64,000 nucleotides of DNA from an uncultured Verrucomicrobiales bacterium (GTDB lineage: Bacteria > Verrucomicrobiota > Verrucomicrobiia > Verrucomicrobiales > DEV007): the NCBI GenBank assembly GCA_937891465.1, contig CALAHF010000164.1:1-64000 (forward strand), given 5' to 3'. A model generated the notes under the pieces. That model did not search any database. It saw only the letters and a list, made by a program, of their open reading frames with translations, and was not told the DNA's origin. The translations under genes were made by a program, and so were the position numbers. This document shows, piece by piece, positions 51,149 through 60,036 of the stretch (positions within the stretch are counted from its first letter, which is position 1; each line of letters opens with the position of its first letter).

Positions 51149-52612
51149 ATGCCAAAAGACGACTACATCGCAACCATCGGCCTGGAAGTTCACGTCCAGC
51201 TCAAAACGAACAGCAAAATGTTCTGCGGTTGTGCCGTGAAATTTGGTGCCGAGCCGAATACGCTGACCTGCCCGACATGCCTGGGTTTACCGGGAGCTTT
51301 GCCGGTTTTGAACGGCGGCGCCATTGAGCGGACGATCCTCGTCGGCCAGATGCTGAACTGCACCACGCCGGAAATCGTGAAGTGGGACCGGAAAAGTTAT
51401 TTCTATCCGGATATGCCGAAGAATTATCAGATCTCGCAATTTGATCTGCCGCTTTGTGTCGGTGGAGGCGTTCCCTTGTATGATTTGGCGTATCCAAAGG
51501 AAGCTCAGAAAAATATCGCCAATCCTGGAAAATCGGTGGAATTGACCCGGATTCACTTGGAGGAAGACGTCGCCAAATCGACTCACCACAGCGATTTTAC
51601 GACAATCGATTTCAATCGCGCCGGCACGCCGCTGATGGAAATCGTGACAGAACCGGATATCGACTCGGCTGACGAGGCTGCGGCGTTTTTGGGATCGCTT
51701 CGCCAAATTCTCATCTATTCCGGAGTATCTGACGCCGACATGGAAAAGGGCCAGATGCGTTGCGACGTTAATATTTCTGTAAGGAAGAAAGGCACCGACG
51801 AGCTGGGAACCAAGATTGAACTGAAGAATCTGAATTCCGTTTCCTCCGTCCGAAAAGGAATCGTCTGCGAAATTGACCGTCAGATTGGCGTGATCGATTC
51901 CGGCGATAAGATCATCCAGGCAACCTGGCGCTGGAATGATGAGCTTGGGATCACGACGTTGATGCGGACGAAGGAAAACGCGGATGATTATCGCTACCTT
52001 CCCGATCCCGACTTGCTTCCCGTTCGGACAGCAAATCTCGTCGCCAAAGTTCAGGCGATTCTCCCGGAGTTGCCTCACCAAAAGGTAGCTCGTTTTGAGG
52101 AAGATTTTCAGATCACCCACTACGATGCATCCGTTCTCGCGAGCGATGGCGCCTTGGCGGACTTTTACGAAACGGCTGCGAAAGGTGCCAAGTCTCCCAA
52201 GAAAGTTGCCAACTGGGTCATCAATAACTTGCTCGGTGAACTGAAAGAGCGGGAGCTCGAAATTGGCGACTGCCCGATCGCCGCTGAGAAAATTGGTTCA
52301 CTCCTTGATTTGGTTGAAGGCGGAACGATTTCGAACAATCAGGCGAAAGAGGTTTTCGTTGAGCTTTTTGAATCCCCCGATTCCGAACCTGCTGAGATAG
52401 CCAAAGCCAAAGGCTTTGAGCCGGCTGATTCCAGCGAAGTTGATGGATTTATCGATCAGGCGATTGCAGCCAATCCGGGTCCTGCAGGCGAAGTTGCCGA
52501 AGGAAACGACAAAGCAGCGAATTTCCTGACTGGCCAAGTCATGAAACTTTCTCGCGGAAAAGCGAATCCAAAACAGGTGACCGAAGCGATTTTGGCGAAA
52601 TTACGAGCGTGA
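51149..52612 (+). CDS. gatB: Asp-tRNA(Asn)/Glu-tRNA(Gln) amidotransferase subunit B
   Basis: A 487-residue product that phosphorylates and amidates mischarged Asp-tRNA(Asn) or Glu-tRNA(Gln) with GatA/GatC. Family motifs are IGLEVHVQLKTNSKMFCGC, TCPTCLGLPGALPVLN, DFNRAGTPLMEIVTEPD, RCDVNISV, and the C-terminal YqeY-like domain ending RGKANPKQVTEAILAKL. gatA and gatC are not in the window. Confidence 0.97.
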   Translation: MPKDDYIATIGLEVHVQLKTNSKMFCGCAVKFGAEPNTLTCPTCLGLPGALPVLNGGAIERTILVGQMLNCTTPEIVKWDRKSYFYPDMPKNYQISQFDLPLCVGGGVPLYDLAYPKEAQKNIANPGKSVELTRIHLEEDVAKSTHHSDFTTIDFNRAGTPLMEIVTEPDIDSADEAAAFLGSLRQILIYSGVSDADMEKGQMRCDVNISVRKKGTDELGTKIELKNLNSVSSVRKGIVCEIDRQIGVIDSGDKIIQATWRWNDELGITTLMRTKENADDYRYLPDPDLLPVRTANLVAKVQAILPELPHQKVARFEEDFQITHYDASVLASDGALADFYETAAKGAKSPKKVANWVINNLLGELKERELEIGDCPIAAEKIGSLLDLVEGGTISNNQAKEVFVELFESPDSEPAEIAKAKGFEPADSSEVDGFIDQAIAANPGPAGEVAEGNDKAANFLTGQVMKLSRGKANPKQVTEAILAKLRA

Positions 52613-52694
52613 TTGGCCCCAATTTCCACCATTCGAGTGATTTGTATAAATCCGATTAGGCCGAATTCTGCGACCGATTCCGAGTGAATGTCTA

Positions 52695-52723
52695 TTGACT
52701 AAAATTATTCGTAAAAATTAAAT
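52695..52723 (+). promoter_or_regulatory. Putative sigma-70 promoter
   Basis: TTGACT (52695-52700), a 17-nt A+T-rich spacer and TTAAAT (52718-52723) lie about 100 bp upstream of the small conserved ORF at 52821 and the kinase-like gene. Confidence 0.4.
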
Positions 52724-52820
52724 AGCAAGAGACCGCGATTTTCGCAAATTCTGGAAATAATTTTAAAAAAAGTTGATCAATCTTGCGAGAGTTGCGCCGG
52801 TCGTTTAAAATACCGTCCCG

Positions 52821-53117
52821 ATGACGCTCGAAACTTTTATCGAATCGACCGCAGTTGATCCATCCCCTCCCGAACACTTGTCCGAAGAATTACAGGCCCT
52901 TTGGTTTGCGAAGAAAGACAAGTGGCACGAGTCGCATGATATCGCTCAAGAAATCCACACCTCCATGGGATCGTGGATTCACGGGCTGCTTCATGCGATC
53001 GAGGGAGACTTCGGCAATGCTGCCTACTGGTTTTCCAAAGCTGGAAAAACGGCCATTTCTGCCGACCAAATTGACGCAGAATGGACTCGAATTGCTGAAG
53101 TTGCGCTAAACGCCTAA
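52821..53117 (+). CDS. Conserved small hypothetical protein
   Basis: This 98-residue protein has the pattern LSEELQALWFAKKDKWHESHDIAQEI...GSWIHGLLHAIEGDFGNAAYWFSKAG. I recognise this as a widespread uncharacterised family. The conserved His/Trp/Glu positions (WHESHD; WIHGLLHAIEGD) suggest a binding or catalytic site. It precedes the kinase-like gene by 41 bp and may share its promoter. Confidence 0.8.
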   Translation: MTLETFIESTAVDPSPPEHLSEELQALWFAKKDKWHESHDIAQEIHTSMGSWIHGLLHAIEGDFGNAAYWFSKAGKTAISADQIDAEWTRIAEVALNA

Positions 53118-53158
53118 TTGAACCGTTTCTGATCCGTTTACTGACGGAAGATTCCAGA

Positions 53159-55756
53159 ATGAAGTTGCCGCAACTTACAGGATACCACTACGAAGAGCTT
53201 CTCGGCGAAGGTCCGTGCGGTTGGGTATTCCGTTGCACATACAACGGGGAAGAGCGGGCGGTGAAGGTTCTTAAATCCCAGGCAACTAACCGCGCCCTGA
53301 TTGGCAGTTGCCTTCGCGCCATTAAAGACGGGAAGGTAAAACACCCGGCGATTCCTCCGATTTATCAGATGGATCTCGATGGAAGACCGCTCGCTTTTGC
53401 GATGCCTTTATATGGCCGTCGCGACACCTCAACGGGCAAGTGGAACAGCATGTCGCTGGAAAATTATTGCGGGACGCTTCCTGCTGATAGTTGCATTGGA
53501 CTGATCGATCAGCTGGCTGATGCAATGGCTTGCCTTCATCGGAACGGAGTCTTTCACGTTGGTTTGAAGCCCAGCAATCTTTTCGTCACCACGGACGGAG
53601 AAAACCAATTTCAAATAAAAATCAGCGATTTTGGTCAGGGATATATCGCTGGCGTTCAGTATCTCGAAATGGGCGACGCAGGATTTTACTGCAGCGCAGA
53701 GCAGCTTGAAACCGGCGATCTTTCAGGCGGTCAGGGAACCTTGTGGGACGTTTATTCTTTTGGCGTCGTCGCTTATCGACTCTTCACCGGACATCTGCCG
53801 CGGCTTGATTCCCGATTTGCTCAATACAAGCAGAATCCGAAAGCGATTGGCAGCATGCCGGCCCTGGCACACGGAGAGCTGTTTGAAGGAGCGGAAACGT
53901 TTATCAACTGGCTTAAGTTAGAGCCGCAGATCAAGTGGCCGAACCAACCGCAATCAGAACGCGAAGCCAGTCGCCGATTTGTGATCGAAAAGTGCCTCGC
54001 GCTAGATCCCAACGATCGATTTTCGGACATGCGTGAAGTGCGTGAAGCATTGCTTCAGAGCGAGCATCAGCTTCAGATCAATCAGCTCACGCTGGAAAAA
54101 AATGCGGCCTCCCAGCCAAAGGAAGTCGTCAAAGGCTCCGGATTATGGAAAGCCGCTGCGATGTTCGCCGGGGTTGCTTTTTTCGCGACGTTGATCGGAT
54201 GCGGCATTCTTTTTGGAATGTATAAGTCGGCTGAAAACCGCAAAACTACGGCGCTTTCAAAAGTGGCTATGACCGCCGAGCAAGCTCAAGAAGCTGCTTT
54301 GCTGGCGATGGATGAGCGGAAAGATATTGAGAAGGTAATGAAGGACAAGCTCGCGGTTGCAGCGCTTTCGAATGAGCAGGTCCTTAACGAAGCCAGCACC
54401 GCTCGCGGCCTCCTTCGTGAGGTTCAGGCAAACGGAGACCGGTTTTTTGAACTGATCTTGGAAAACCGGGACAGTGACGTTCCCGGATTCGAACTCGAAC
54501 GAGCACGCGCCCTTTCCGACGGACGCAAAAATTACGAGCGCCTCATCGAAATCTATGATGGTGCTCCGGAGTTTACGTTCTCGATTGCTGATGCGAATCG
54601 CTATTTGAGTGAGATTTACACCGAGCTGGGAGACTTTCAGCGAGCGAAAGCATCACTCTCCGAATCAGCTAAGTATTACAACACTCTGCTTCAGGCCGAT
54701 CAGAAAAATGTCGGCGTGATTCGTGGAATGGCCCGGGTGAAACAATTGCAGGCCACCGTTCTAGAGAAGGTTGGAACCACCGACGGGACGCTAGCTGCCA
54801 TCGACGACTCCAATCGTTTTTTGCAGGCGCTTTCCGCAGCAGATCCTACGGCCCAATTCGAAGCTTCCGTGGAAATCGCAGACAATTTGTATGGCTCTGC
54901 TGAAACGTTTCATCGCATGGCTCAATACGAGCGGGCTTTAGAGTTCGCACGCGCCAGCGGCGATCGATTTGTCGAATTGCAGGCCAGCCACCCGGACAAC
55001 GATCAAATTTTGGCCGGCATTGCCCGTTCGTTTGGGATCACTGGAGATCTGCTGGCTGTGAAAGGCCGGACCAAAGAATGTGAAGCAGCTTATCAACAAT
55101 CGGCCGACATGTATGCCCAGGCAATCAATCTAAACGGTGCTGTTGATGATTACCAACTGGGCCTTGGCAAAGCGATGGGGCAAATCGGTCTTATCAGCAA
55201 AGACACAGCCAAACTTCAAGCCGCCTCCAAAGTGCTGGCTGAAGTTGTTCCTGCCAATCCGTTTAAGAGTGAATACCAAAAAACCCTCGCCGAAGTTTTT
55301 GGGGTGCTGGCGGATCAGCAACGGGATGGCGGTCAGAAAGACAAGGCGATGGAGCTAAGTAGCAAAGCAGTGACAATCCTCAAGCCGATTATCGAGGCCG
55401 GGAACGGCGTTCCCGCTGATGTTCAATTCATCTATGCCGAACGTCTCGTTGGACTGGCTAAGTTACAGGGAGATTCGGCTGATTTTTCCGGGGCCATTGC
55501 ACTTCTTAAACAAGCCATCAAAATCCTCAATCAATTGGTCAAAACGGATTTAACCAATCCAACCTACCGCCGTTCGCTGGCGCATGCCCAAGGTCAGGCT
55601 GGATTTGCCTGCGCCAAAGCCGATGACGAAACATCCGCCAAACAACACTATCAATTTGCTCAATCTGATTGGGTCAATTACGTCGCTCAATTTCCGAACG
55701 ACGCCGTGGCAAAGGCAGAGGCAAAGTGGGTCAAGGAACAGCTCGACCGGCTGTGA
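53159..55756 (+). CDS. Predicted pseudokinase with membrane anchor and TPR-like region
   Basis: An 865-residue protein. Residues 10-300 are a Ser/Thr-kinase fold with glycine loop LGEGPCGWVF, Lys36 in AVKVL, NLF after KPS (Asn140) and DFG (157-159). The HRD motif reads H133-V-G, with the catalytic Asp replaced by Gly135, so phosphotransfer is unlikely. One transmembrane helix lies at 331-354. The rest is predicted helical, with a coiled-coil-like stretch and TPR-like repeats in a probably periplasmic position. The domain order is like PVC kinases that sense envelope signals. Confidence 0.85.
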   Translation: MKLPQLTGYHYEELLGEGPCGWVFRCTYNGEERAVKVLKSQATNRALIGSCLRAIKDGKVKHPAIPPIYQMDLDGRPLAFAMPLYGRRDTSTGKWNSMSLENYCGTLPADSCIGLIDQLADAMACLHRNGVFHVGLKPSNLFVTTDGENQFQIKISDFGQGYIAGVQYLEMGDAGFYCSAEQLETGDLSGGQGTLWDVYSFGVVAYRLFTGHLPRLDSRFAQYKQNPKAIGSMPALAHGELFEGAETFINWLKLEPQIKWPNQPQSEREASRRFVIEKCLALDPNDRFSDMREVREALLQSEHQLQINQLTLEKNAASQPKEVVKGSGLWKAAAMFAGVAFFATLIGCGILFGMYKSAENRKTTALSKVAMTAEQAQEAALLAMDERKDIEKVMKDKLAVAALSNEQVLNEASTARGLLREVQANGDRFFELILENRDSDVPGFELERARALSDGRKNYERLIEIYDGAPEFTFSIADANRYLSEIYTELGDFQRAKASLSESAKYYNTLLQADQKNVGVIRGMARVKQLQATVLEKVGTTDGTLAAIDDSNRFLQALSAADPTAQFEASVEIADNLYGSAETFHRMAQYERALEFARASGDRFVELQASHPDNDQILAGIARSFGITGDLLAVKGRTKECEAAYQQSADMYAQAINLNGAVDDYQLGLGKAMGQIGLISKDTAKLQAASKVLAEVVPANPFKSEYQKTLAEVFGVLADQQRDGGQKDKAMELSSKAVTILKPIIEAGNGVPADVQFIYAERLVGLAKLQGDSADFSGAIALLKQAIKILNQLVKTDLTNPTYRRSLAHAQGQAGFACAKADDETSAKQHYQFAQSDWVNYVAQFPNDAVAKAEAKWVKEQLDRL

Positions 55757-55821
55757 TCCTCTCAATCGAATCCACGCTTTGAGCTTGCTTGAAACCAAGA
55801 TTCGTGTGATTTCGGCGCTTC

Positions 55822-57330
55822 ATGGCCTGGCTTGAATTGTCTCAAATCACAAAATCGTTTCCCGGTGTTCTCGCGGTGGATGACGTTTCGATTTCGGTTG
55901 AGCGCGGTGAATGCCTTGCCTTGATGGGCGAAAACGGCGCAGGGAAATCAACGCTCATCAAAATTTTAGCCGGGGCGATTCAGCCTGATCGCGGTGAGAT
56001 CCTAATCGAAGGACAACACGTTCAGTTCACCGATCCGATGGCCGCTCAACAAAGCGGGATTGGGGTGGTTTATCAGGAATTCAATCTCATCCCGGATCTC
56101 ACAATCAGGGACAACTTGTTTCTCGGACGCGATCTCACGAACCGCGTCGGTTGGCTTCGACAGAAAGAGGAAACGAATCTGGCGCGTGAAGTATTGGAGA
56201 AAGTCGGTCTTTCCGGGATTAGCTTGGATACCGTTTGTCGACGTCTCAATGTAGCCCAGCAACAGCTCGTCGAAATCGCACGGGCGTTTGTTGCAGACGC
56301 AAAATTAATCGTCATGGATGAGCCAACTGCGGCCCTCACAAATCGCGAAACGGAACGCCTGTTTTCGCTGGTCGACGAACTTAAGACGCAGGGCATTGCG
56401 GTCATCTATATCAGCCATCGACTCGAAGAAATAGAACGTGTCGCGGATCGCGTGGCTGTTCTGCGAGACGGCACGCTCGTTGCCGAAGACAACATCGCCG
56501 ACATGAATCGCGCCGCGCTGATTGAGCACATGGTCGGACGCAAAATGAATTCTGAATTCCCCGAGCGAGAAGACTCTGAATTGGGAAAGGTTGCTCTCGA
56601 AACAATCAACCTCACTCGAGGGCGCAAAGTTCGGGAAGTTTCATTCTCACTTCATGCAGGTGAAATCCTCGGACTTACGGGCCTGGTCGGCGCGGGCCGA
56701 ACCGAGTCGGCGCGGCTGATTTTTGGAGCGGACCATCCCGATTCGGGAACGATTGAACTCCATGGAGAGTCCATTCGCTTTTCGAGTCCTCGACAAGCCA
56801 TTCGAAAAGGGATCTGCCTACTGACGGAAGACCGCAAACAACAGGGGCTCATCTTGGAGCATTCTATTTTAGACAATTTCGGCCTTCCGAATCTCGGTGA
56901 TTTTTCAAAAGGCCCCTTCCTCGATGTTCGTCGAGAGGCCGTCGCATTTGATCAGCTTGCAGACAAAATTGGCGTTCGAGAATCTGCTCGCCAACAGATT
57001 GCGGGAACGCTTTCCGGAGGCAATCAGCAAAAGGTCGTCCTCGCAAAATGGCTTCAACGGAACGCCGACGTTTTGATTTTCGACGAACCCACTCGCGGGA
57101 TTGATGTCGGGGCGAAATTTGAAATTTACAAACTGATCAACGATCTTGCAGCTCAGGGAAAAGCGATCCTTTTCATCAGCTCCGAACTTCCGGAAACGCT
57201 CGGAATGTGCGATCGAATTTTAGTGATGCGCGAAGGCGAAATAGCCGGCGAAATCAACGATCCCAAATCCGCGAGCCAAGTCGACATCATGAAACTGGCC
57301 GTTCACGATCCAACCCTATCCAATCGATGA
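55822..57330 (+). CDS. Sugar-type ABC transporter ATPase (RbsA-like)
   Basis: A 502-residue double ATPase. The first half has MGENGAGKSTLIKIL and Walker B LIVMDEPTAALT. The second has the degenerate P-loop GLTGLVGAGRTESARLIFG, the signature LSGGNQQKVVLAKWL and VLIFDEPTRGIDVG. Both halves match RbsA/MglA ATPases for monosaccharides. The last codons (VHDPTLSNR) and the stop lie in a copy of the 43-bp element. The permease gene follows. No binding-protein gene is adjacent. Confidence 0.93.
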   Translation: MAWLELSQITKSFPGVLAVDDVSISVERGECLALMGENGAGKSTLIKILAGAIQPDRGEILIEGQHVQFTDPMAAQQSGIGVVYQEFNLIPDLTIRDNLFLGRDLTNRVGWLRQKEETNLAREVLEKVGLSGISLDTVCRRLNVAQQQLVEIARAFVADAKLIVMDEPTAALTNRETERLFSLVDELKTQGIAVIYISHRLEEIERVADRVAVLRDGTLVAEDNIADMNRAALIEHMVGRKMNSEFPEREDSELGKVALETINLTRGRKVREVSFSLHAGEILGLTGLVGAGRTESARLIFGADHPDSGTIELHGESIRFSSPRQAIRKGICLLTEDRKQQGLILEHSILDNFGLPNLGDFSKGPFLDVRREAVAFDQLADKIGVRESARQQIAGTLSGGNQQKVVLAKWLQRNADVLIFDEPTRGIDVGAKFEIYKLINDLAAQGKAILFISSELPETLGMCDRILVMREGEIAGEINDPKSASQVDIMKLAVHDPTLSNR

Positions 57331-57348
57331 ACATACCCTTTATGTCAG
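57306..57348. repeat. 43-bp palindromic element, copy 8 (overlaps a stop codon)
   Basis: CGATCCAACCCT, a central ATCGATGAACATACCCT and a degraded right arm TTATGTCAG align to the family. Bases 57306-57330 are coding, so the element supplies the last codons and TGA of the ATPase gene. Confidence 0.7.
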
Positions 57349-57417
57349 GGCCAACTTACGGAGCCGTTTCACGGCTGTTTGCCTCTGTTGCTTCGTAAAA
57401 CTCATTTCCTCCCACCA

Positions 57418-58722
57418 ATGAAACGTTTTCTTCTCTTTCTCAGTGACTACGGAATGCTCGTGGTTTTGCTTGTGCTGTGCGCCGTTTTTTCGATCCTCAC
57501 GCTGGAGAAACAAAATGCGACGGGTGCTGATGGCGCGGCGTCACTCGCCGTTCAGATCAATGCCGAATTCGAAAAAGACGATCCAATTTTTATCGCTGCG
57601 GGCACGTCGCCGGACGATGCCGCATTTGTGGACAAACTCGAAGAGGCGCTCGCCGAATCTGGTTTCACCAATGTGAAATCCGCTGCGGGCAGTCCTCCAA
57701 AAGTAAAAACCGCGCTCCGTGAATTGGAAAATGAACCTCGTGGCATTGCGATGAGCCCGTCGACATCCGGTTGGAAAATTTGGGGAGACTTGCCCAACGT
57801 TCGCCGGCTTTCACCGAGTGAAGGCTTCTGGCCGGTCTTTCTGAATCAGCAGAATTTATTGAGCATTGCCAGCCAGATTTCGGTGATCGCGATCATGGCC
57901 ATTGGCATGACCTTAGTGATCATCACGGCCGGGATCGATCTTTCCGTTGGTAGCCTGCTGGCGTTTACATCTGTCGCCACGGCGTGGTGCATTGAATATT
58001 TAGGCGCCGAAAATGCGGGCGTGTCCGGTATGATTGTTGGATCACTCCTCGGGATTTTTGCCGGTGGATTGTGGGGGCTGTTTAGCGGTGGGATGATCAC
58101 CGCATTTCGATTGCCGCCATTCATCGTGACGCTTTCGGTAATGCTCATGGCCAGCGGCTTGGCTTATGTGTGGTCGAATGGAACTTCGATTCACGATTTA
58201 CCTGAAAGCTACATTTGGTTGGGTCGGGGGTTTGTGTTCGGGATTCCCACCTCGCTGATTCTGATGATCGTTTTATACATTGCGGCTCATTTGATGATGT
58301 CGCGGACAGCATTGGGCCGCTACATCTACGCCGTCGGCGGAAATCCCGAAGCCGCCCGGCTTTCCGGCGTGCCGGTTCGGCGGGTTTTAATCGTTGTCTA
58401 CACGCTTTGCGGATTGCTCGCGGGCCTTGCGGGAGTTGTTACGACCTCGAAGTTGGAAGCGGGTTCACCGACGTTCGGAGACTTGAAAGAGTTGATGGTG
58501 ATCGCCGCGGTTGTCGTCGGCGGGACATCTATCGCCGGAGGATCCGGTCGTATTTTCGGAACGCTCATCGGCGCGTTTATCATCAGCGTGATTCAAACGG
58601 GTCTGAACTTGATGGGCGTCACTCAATATTGGCAAACTTTCGTGTTGGGCGCTGTCATTCTAATCGCGGTTTTGCTCGATCGAATGAAGCATCACCTGTT
58701 GAATCCGAATCGGTTGTCATAA
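57418..58722 (+). CDS. RbsC-like ABC permease with inserted periplasmic domain
   Basis: A 434-residue product from ATG 57418-57420. Residues 10-30 are the first helix. Residues about 33-135 form an extra soluble segment (KDDPIFIAAGTSPDDAAFVDKLEEALAESGFTNVK...NEPRGIAMSPSTSGWKIWGDLP) with alternating beta/alpha character. Family sequence then resumes (FLNQQNLLSIASQISVIAIMAIGMTLVIITAGIDLSVGSLLA) through the permease core and KLEAGSPTFGDLKELMVIAAVVVGGTSIAGG. An ordinary RbsC has no such insert. The insert may be a tethered substrate-binding domain, which would fit the missing binding-protein gene. Confidence 0.88.
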   Translation: MKRFLLFLSDYGMLVVLLVLCAVFSILTLEKQNATGADGAASLAVQINAEFEKDDPIFIAAGTSPDDAAFVDKLEEALAESGFTNVKSAAGSPPKVKTALRELENEPRGIAMSPSTSGWKIWGDLPNVRRLSPSEGFWPVFLNQQNLLSIASQISVIAIMAIGMTLVIITAGIDLSVGSLLAFTSVATAWCIEYLGAENAGVSGMIVGSLLGIFAGGLWGLFSGGMITAFRLPPFIVTLSVMLMASGLAYVWSNGTSIHDLPESYIWLGRGFVFGIPTSLILMIVLYIAAHLMMSRTALGRYIYAVGGNPEAARLSGVPVRRVLIVVYTLCGLLAGLAGVVTTSKLEAGSPTFGDLKELMVIAAVVVGGTSIAGGSGRIFGTLIGAFIISVIQTGLNLMGVTQYWQTFVLGAVILIAVLLDRMKHHLLNPNRLS

Positions 58723-58748
58723 AACCAATTTTCCGCTACACTGATTTC

Positions 58749-59231
58749 ATGAAAACGCGGTTTGCAATTCTCTCTCTGGCAGGTTTGGCATTTTTTACCG
58801 CAGGCGAAGCTGCTGCTCAGGTATTTGTCCCGACGCCGGGCAACCCGACCAAGTTTGAAAAGCGCGGCACGAATGGCGGTTCCAGTGTTGGGGCGTCGAT
58901 GCGTAAACGGGAGCCTGCAAAAAAGCAGGTAATCACGTTCACTGCAGTCAGCCCGCAGCGGGTTTGGACAAACACCGACGGGAAGGGAATCATGGCGCGA
59001 CTGCTGGCTTTTTCTGCTCCGGAAAATCCGAACGAAGGCCCCACCGAAATCATTCGCAACGGCAAGGTTCGACTGCTCCTAGAAAAAGCGAAAGCTCCGA
59101 TCGATTATTCGCTGAACAAACTGAGTCAGCCCGATCAGCTTTTTGTAAAATCCATCGCTCAAGCCGCCAGCAAACGTCCACCGGCAAAAACAAAGCCCGC
59201 GGAGGAATTGGAAAAGCCGAAGCCGGAATAG
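58749..59231 (+). CDS. Secreted protein with SHD1-like domain
   Basis: A 160-residue product from ATG 58749-58751. Signal peptide MKTRFAILSLAGLAFFTAGEAAAQ. The middle and C-terminal part (RVWTNTDGKGIMARLLAF...VRLLLEKAKAPIDYSLNKLSQPDQLFVKSI) resembles the SLA1 homology domain 1 seen in secreted PVC proteins, with its RxWxxxxG start and LSxxDQ end. The tail is Lys/Pro-rich. It follows the transporter genes by 26 bp, but a functional link is unproven. Confidence 0.7.
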   Translation: MKTRFAILSLAGLAFFTAGEAAAQVFVPTPGNPTKFEKRGTNGGSSVGASMRKREPAKKQVITFTAVSPQRVWTNTDGKGIMARLLAFSAPENPNEGPTEIIRNGKVRLLLEKAKAPIDYSLNKLSQPDQLFVKSIAQAASKRPPAKTKPAEELEKPKPE

Positions 59232-59239
59232 CGTTCTTT

Positions 59240-59818
59240 CTATTCGAAAACGAATTTTCCCAGTGAAGTCGGCAAGTGAAAGTCCGGTGTCTCGGTTTTC
59301 GGATCAATCCAGCTCATCCAATCCTGGATAATTTCGCCGTTTTCTCCATGAGAAAACTCCGCTCGATACGCACCGGCCATCATCGTGTTATCGAGTCGCA
59401 GGCATTCGAGCGCTCGCAGCACTTTTAGCGGAACTGAGCCGGTCACGCGATAGCCGCCTTCGAAAACCTCGCCTTCGGTTTTCCAATCGGTAAGTGTCCA
59501 TTCAAAATCGAACTTTCGGTGAAACTCAGCACGATAATCTAAAACGCTGCCATCTGGCGACATTTCAAAGCCATAATACGGCGACAGTTTTTCGTCGATG
59601 GCGATAAACAATTCAACGCGATCAGAATCGATCGTTTCGCCGAGAACGATGTCATCGTCGTCGACTTCAAATTGAAAGTGAAACGTGGCGCCATCATGAA
59701 TCGCGCGAAATTCCGTTTTCGGCGGAGCACGGTCGATCCAGGGAAATGTGAAATCGGAAAGCAACTCGGCTTTCGAAAAATCGACCGATGAGAGATGGCG
59801 GACGTGATAAGTGGACAT
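59240..59818 (-). CDS. CBM9-like carbohydrate-binding domain protein
   Basis: A 192-residue product if ATG 59816-59818 is used. The beta-sandwich pattern (FHFQFEVDDDDIVLGETIDSDRVELFIAIDEKL...YYGFEMSPDGSVLDYRAEFHRKFDFEW) resembles family 9 carbohydrate-binding modules. There is no signal peptide, so it may be cytoplasmic, or the start may be misplaced. An in-frame ATG at 59843-59845 would extend it through a terminator-like hairpin. Confidence 0.65.
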   Translation of the reverse strand: MSTYHVRHLSSVDFSKAELLSDFTFPWIDRAPPKTEFRAIHDGATFHFQFEVDDDDIVLGETIDSDRVELFIAIDEKLSPYYGFEMSPDGSVLDYRAEFHRKFDFEWTLTDWKTEGEVFEGGYRVTGSVPLKVLRALECLRLDNTMMAGAYRAEFSHGENGEIIQDWMSWIDPKTETPDFHLPTSLGKFVFE

Positions 59819-59942
59819 AAAAAAACCTGCCATATAGCAGGTCATTTGTCAGCAGGGAGTGTTTTATGCGCACGTTCCGAATTCTCTAAAAATGCCACGA
59901 AGGTGAAACCGAGCTTGTTGCCATGTCCGGCAGGGGCATTTT
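59819..59942 (-). promoter_or_regulatory. Two hairpins upstream of the CBM9-like gene
   Basis: On the minus strand ACCTGC-TATATG-GCAGGT followed by six more T (59819-59842) is an intrinsic terminator that ends directly at the ATG of the CBM9-like gene. About 45 nt upstream AAAATGCC/GGCATTTT (59935-59942 and 59889-59896) encloses a 38-nt structured loop and is followed by a T. They could terminate the RfaE2-PurN transcript or form an attenuator. Confidence 0.5.
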
Positions 59943-60036
59943 AAGTGCAGCCAAATTCGTTGGTATCGAGAAAATTTAGTGGAGGTGTTTCGTTTCATCT
60001 TTCCACTATTTTGGACGTTTAAGGACCATGCTTTAG

